Below, piece after piece: positions 39,751 through 39,888 of a stretch of 39,888 bases of DNA. Under the pieces are notes generated by a model. It saw nothing but the letters and a program-made list of their open reading frames with translations, did no database searches and was not told the DNA's origin. The stretch is from positions 1 through 39,888 of the forward strand of contig DBEH01000036.1 in the NCBI GenBank assembly GCA_002294005.1. Reading direction: 5' to 3'. The translations under genes and the position numbers were made by a program. Each line of letters starts with the position of its first letter. The stretch's first letter is position 1. The stretch is from Firmicutes bacterium UBA911. Its GTDB lineage: Bacteria; Bacillota; Desulfotomaculia; Desulfotomaculales; Desulforudaceae.

Positions 39751-39888
39751 GGCGTTCAAATTCTCGCGCTTCGCCACGCCGCGGTTTTTCCAATTTTCCG
39801 GGACTACGCAAAAAACGAAGGTATTAAGAAATTGCAGCAATGAATGTAACTGGAAACAGTGGGAATAACGGGTGTCAGTATGAGCGCG
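39751..39888. other. Origin-side intergenic start
   Basis: This AT-richer stretch between rpmH and the presumed dnaA contains one weak DnaA-box-like TGGGAATAA (about 39860-39868, 7 of 9). No perfect box or gene is seen before the edge. Confidence 0.4.

Overview
The window looks like the left flank of a chromosomal replication origin in a GC-rich, spore-forming, sulfate-reducing Firmicute. Three things point there. The gene order rpmH-rnpA-yidD-yidC-jag-mnmE-mnmG-rsmG-parA-parB and then rpsF-ssb-rpsR-(DUF2232)-rplI-dnaB is the classic clostridial origin-proximal order. Complete dsrA-dsrB-dsrD genes for dissimilatory sulfite reductase are present. A YyaC-type spore protein and a LysM/G5/M23 peptidase suggest sporulation. 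The combination resembles Desulfotomaculum/Pelotomaculum relatives or Candidatus Desulforudis audaxviator; this is inference from gene content and base composition, not from a database match. dnaA and oriC should lie just beyond the right edge.

Almost everything is on the minus strand, reading away from the origin. Right to left: ribosomal protein L34, RNase P protein and the membrane insertion module (39.7-38.0 kb); KhpB/Jag, tRNA modification genes mnmE/mnmG and rsmG (38.1-33.4 kb); the ParABS partition system with two parS sites (33.3-30.7 kb); then a plus-strand larE-larB-larC operon for the nickel-pincer cofactor (27.9-30.7 kb). Next come DUF4446, a phosphoribosyltransferase, a YkuS-like protein, plus-strand yyaC, a frameshifted ykvI-like gene, cvpA, a DUF951 gene, ychF, and a hypothetical membrane protein. 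The rpsF-ssb-rpsR-DUF2232-rplI-dnaB operon follows, then an FAD oxidoreductase, purA, and tRNA-Glu and tRNA-Gly.

From 13.6 to 10.7 kb is a more accessory stretch. It holds a PIN toxin/HTH antitoxin pair with a near-consensus promoter over a palindrome, two plus-strand genes each broken by one in-frame TGA, and a CBS-ACT protein followed by the SCIFF peptide and its radical SAM maturase. Further left are the cell-wall and envelope genes (M23 peptidase, TPR protein, gluzincin-type metallopeptidase, murA), then dsrAB-dsrD with a TPR protein and a YkgJ-type cysteine-cluster protein.

The most unusual points are these. A 159-bp mobile-element-like insertion with about 26-bp terminal inverted repeats and an exact 8-bp target duplication carries the start of a four-helix-bundle (S23) protein and sits in a 73-bp tandem repeat. 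The ychF reading frame has GTC where the start codon should be. A one-base deletion in a homopolymer splits the ykvI-like gene. The two parS sites share an extra conserved half-site. An intrinsic terminator on the plus strand has no plus-strand gene before it. No wholly new multi-gene system is evident.
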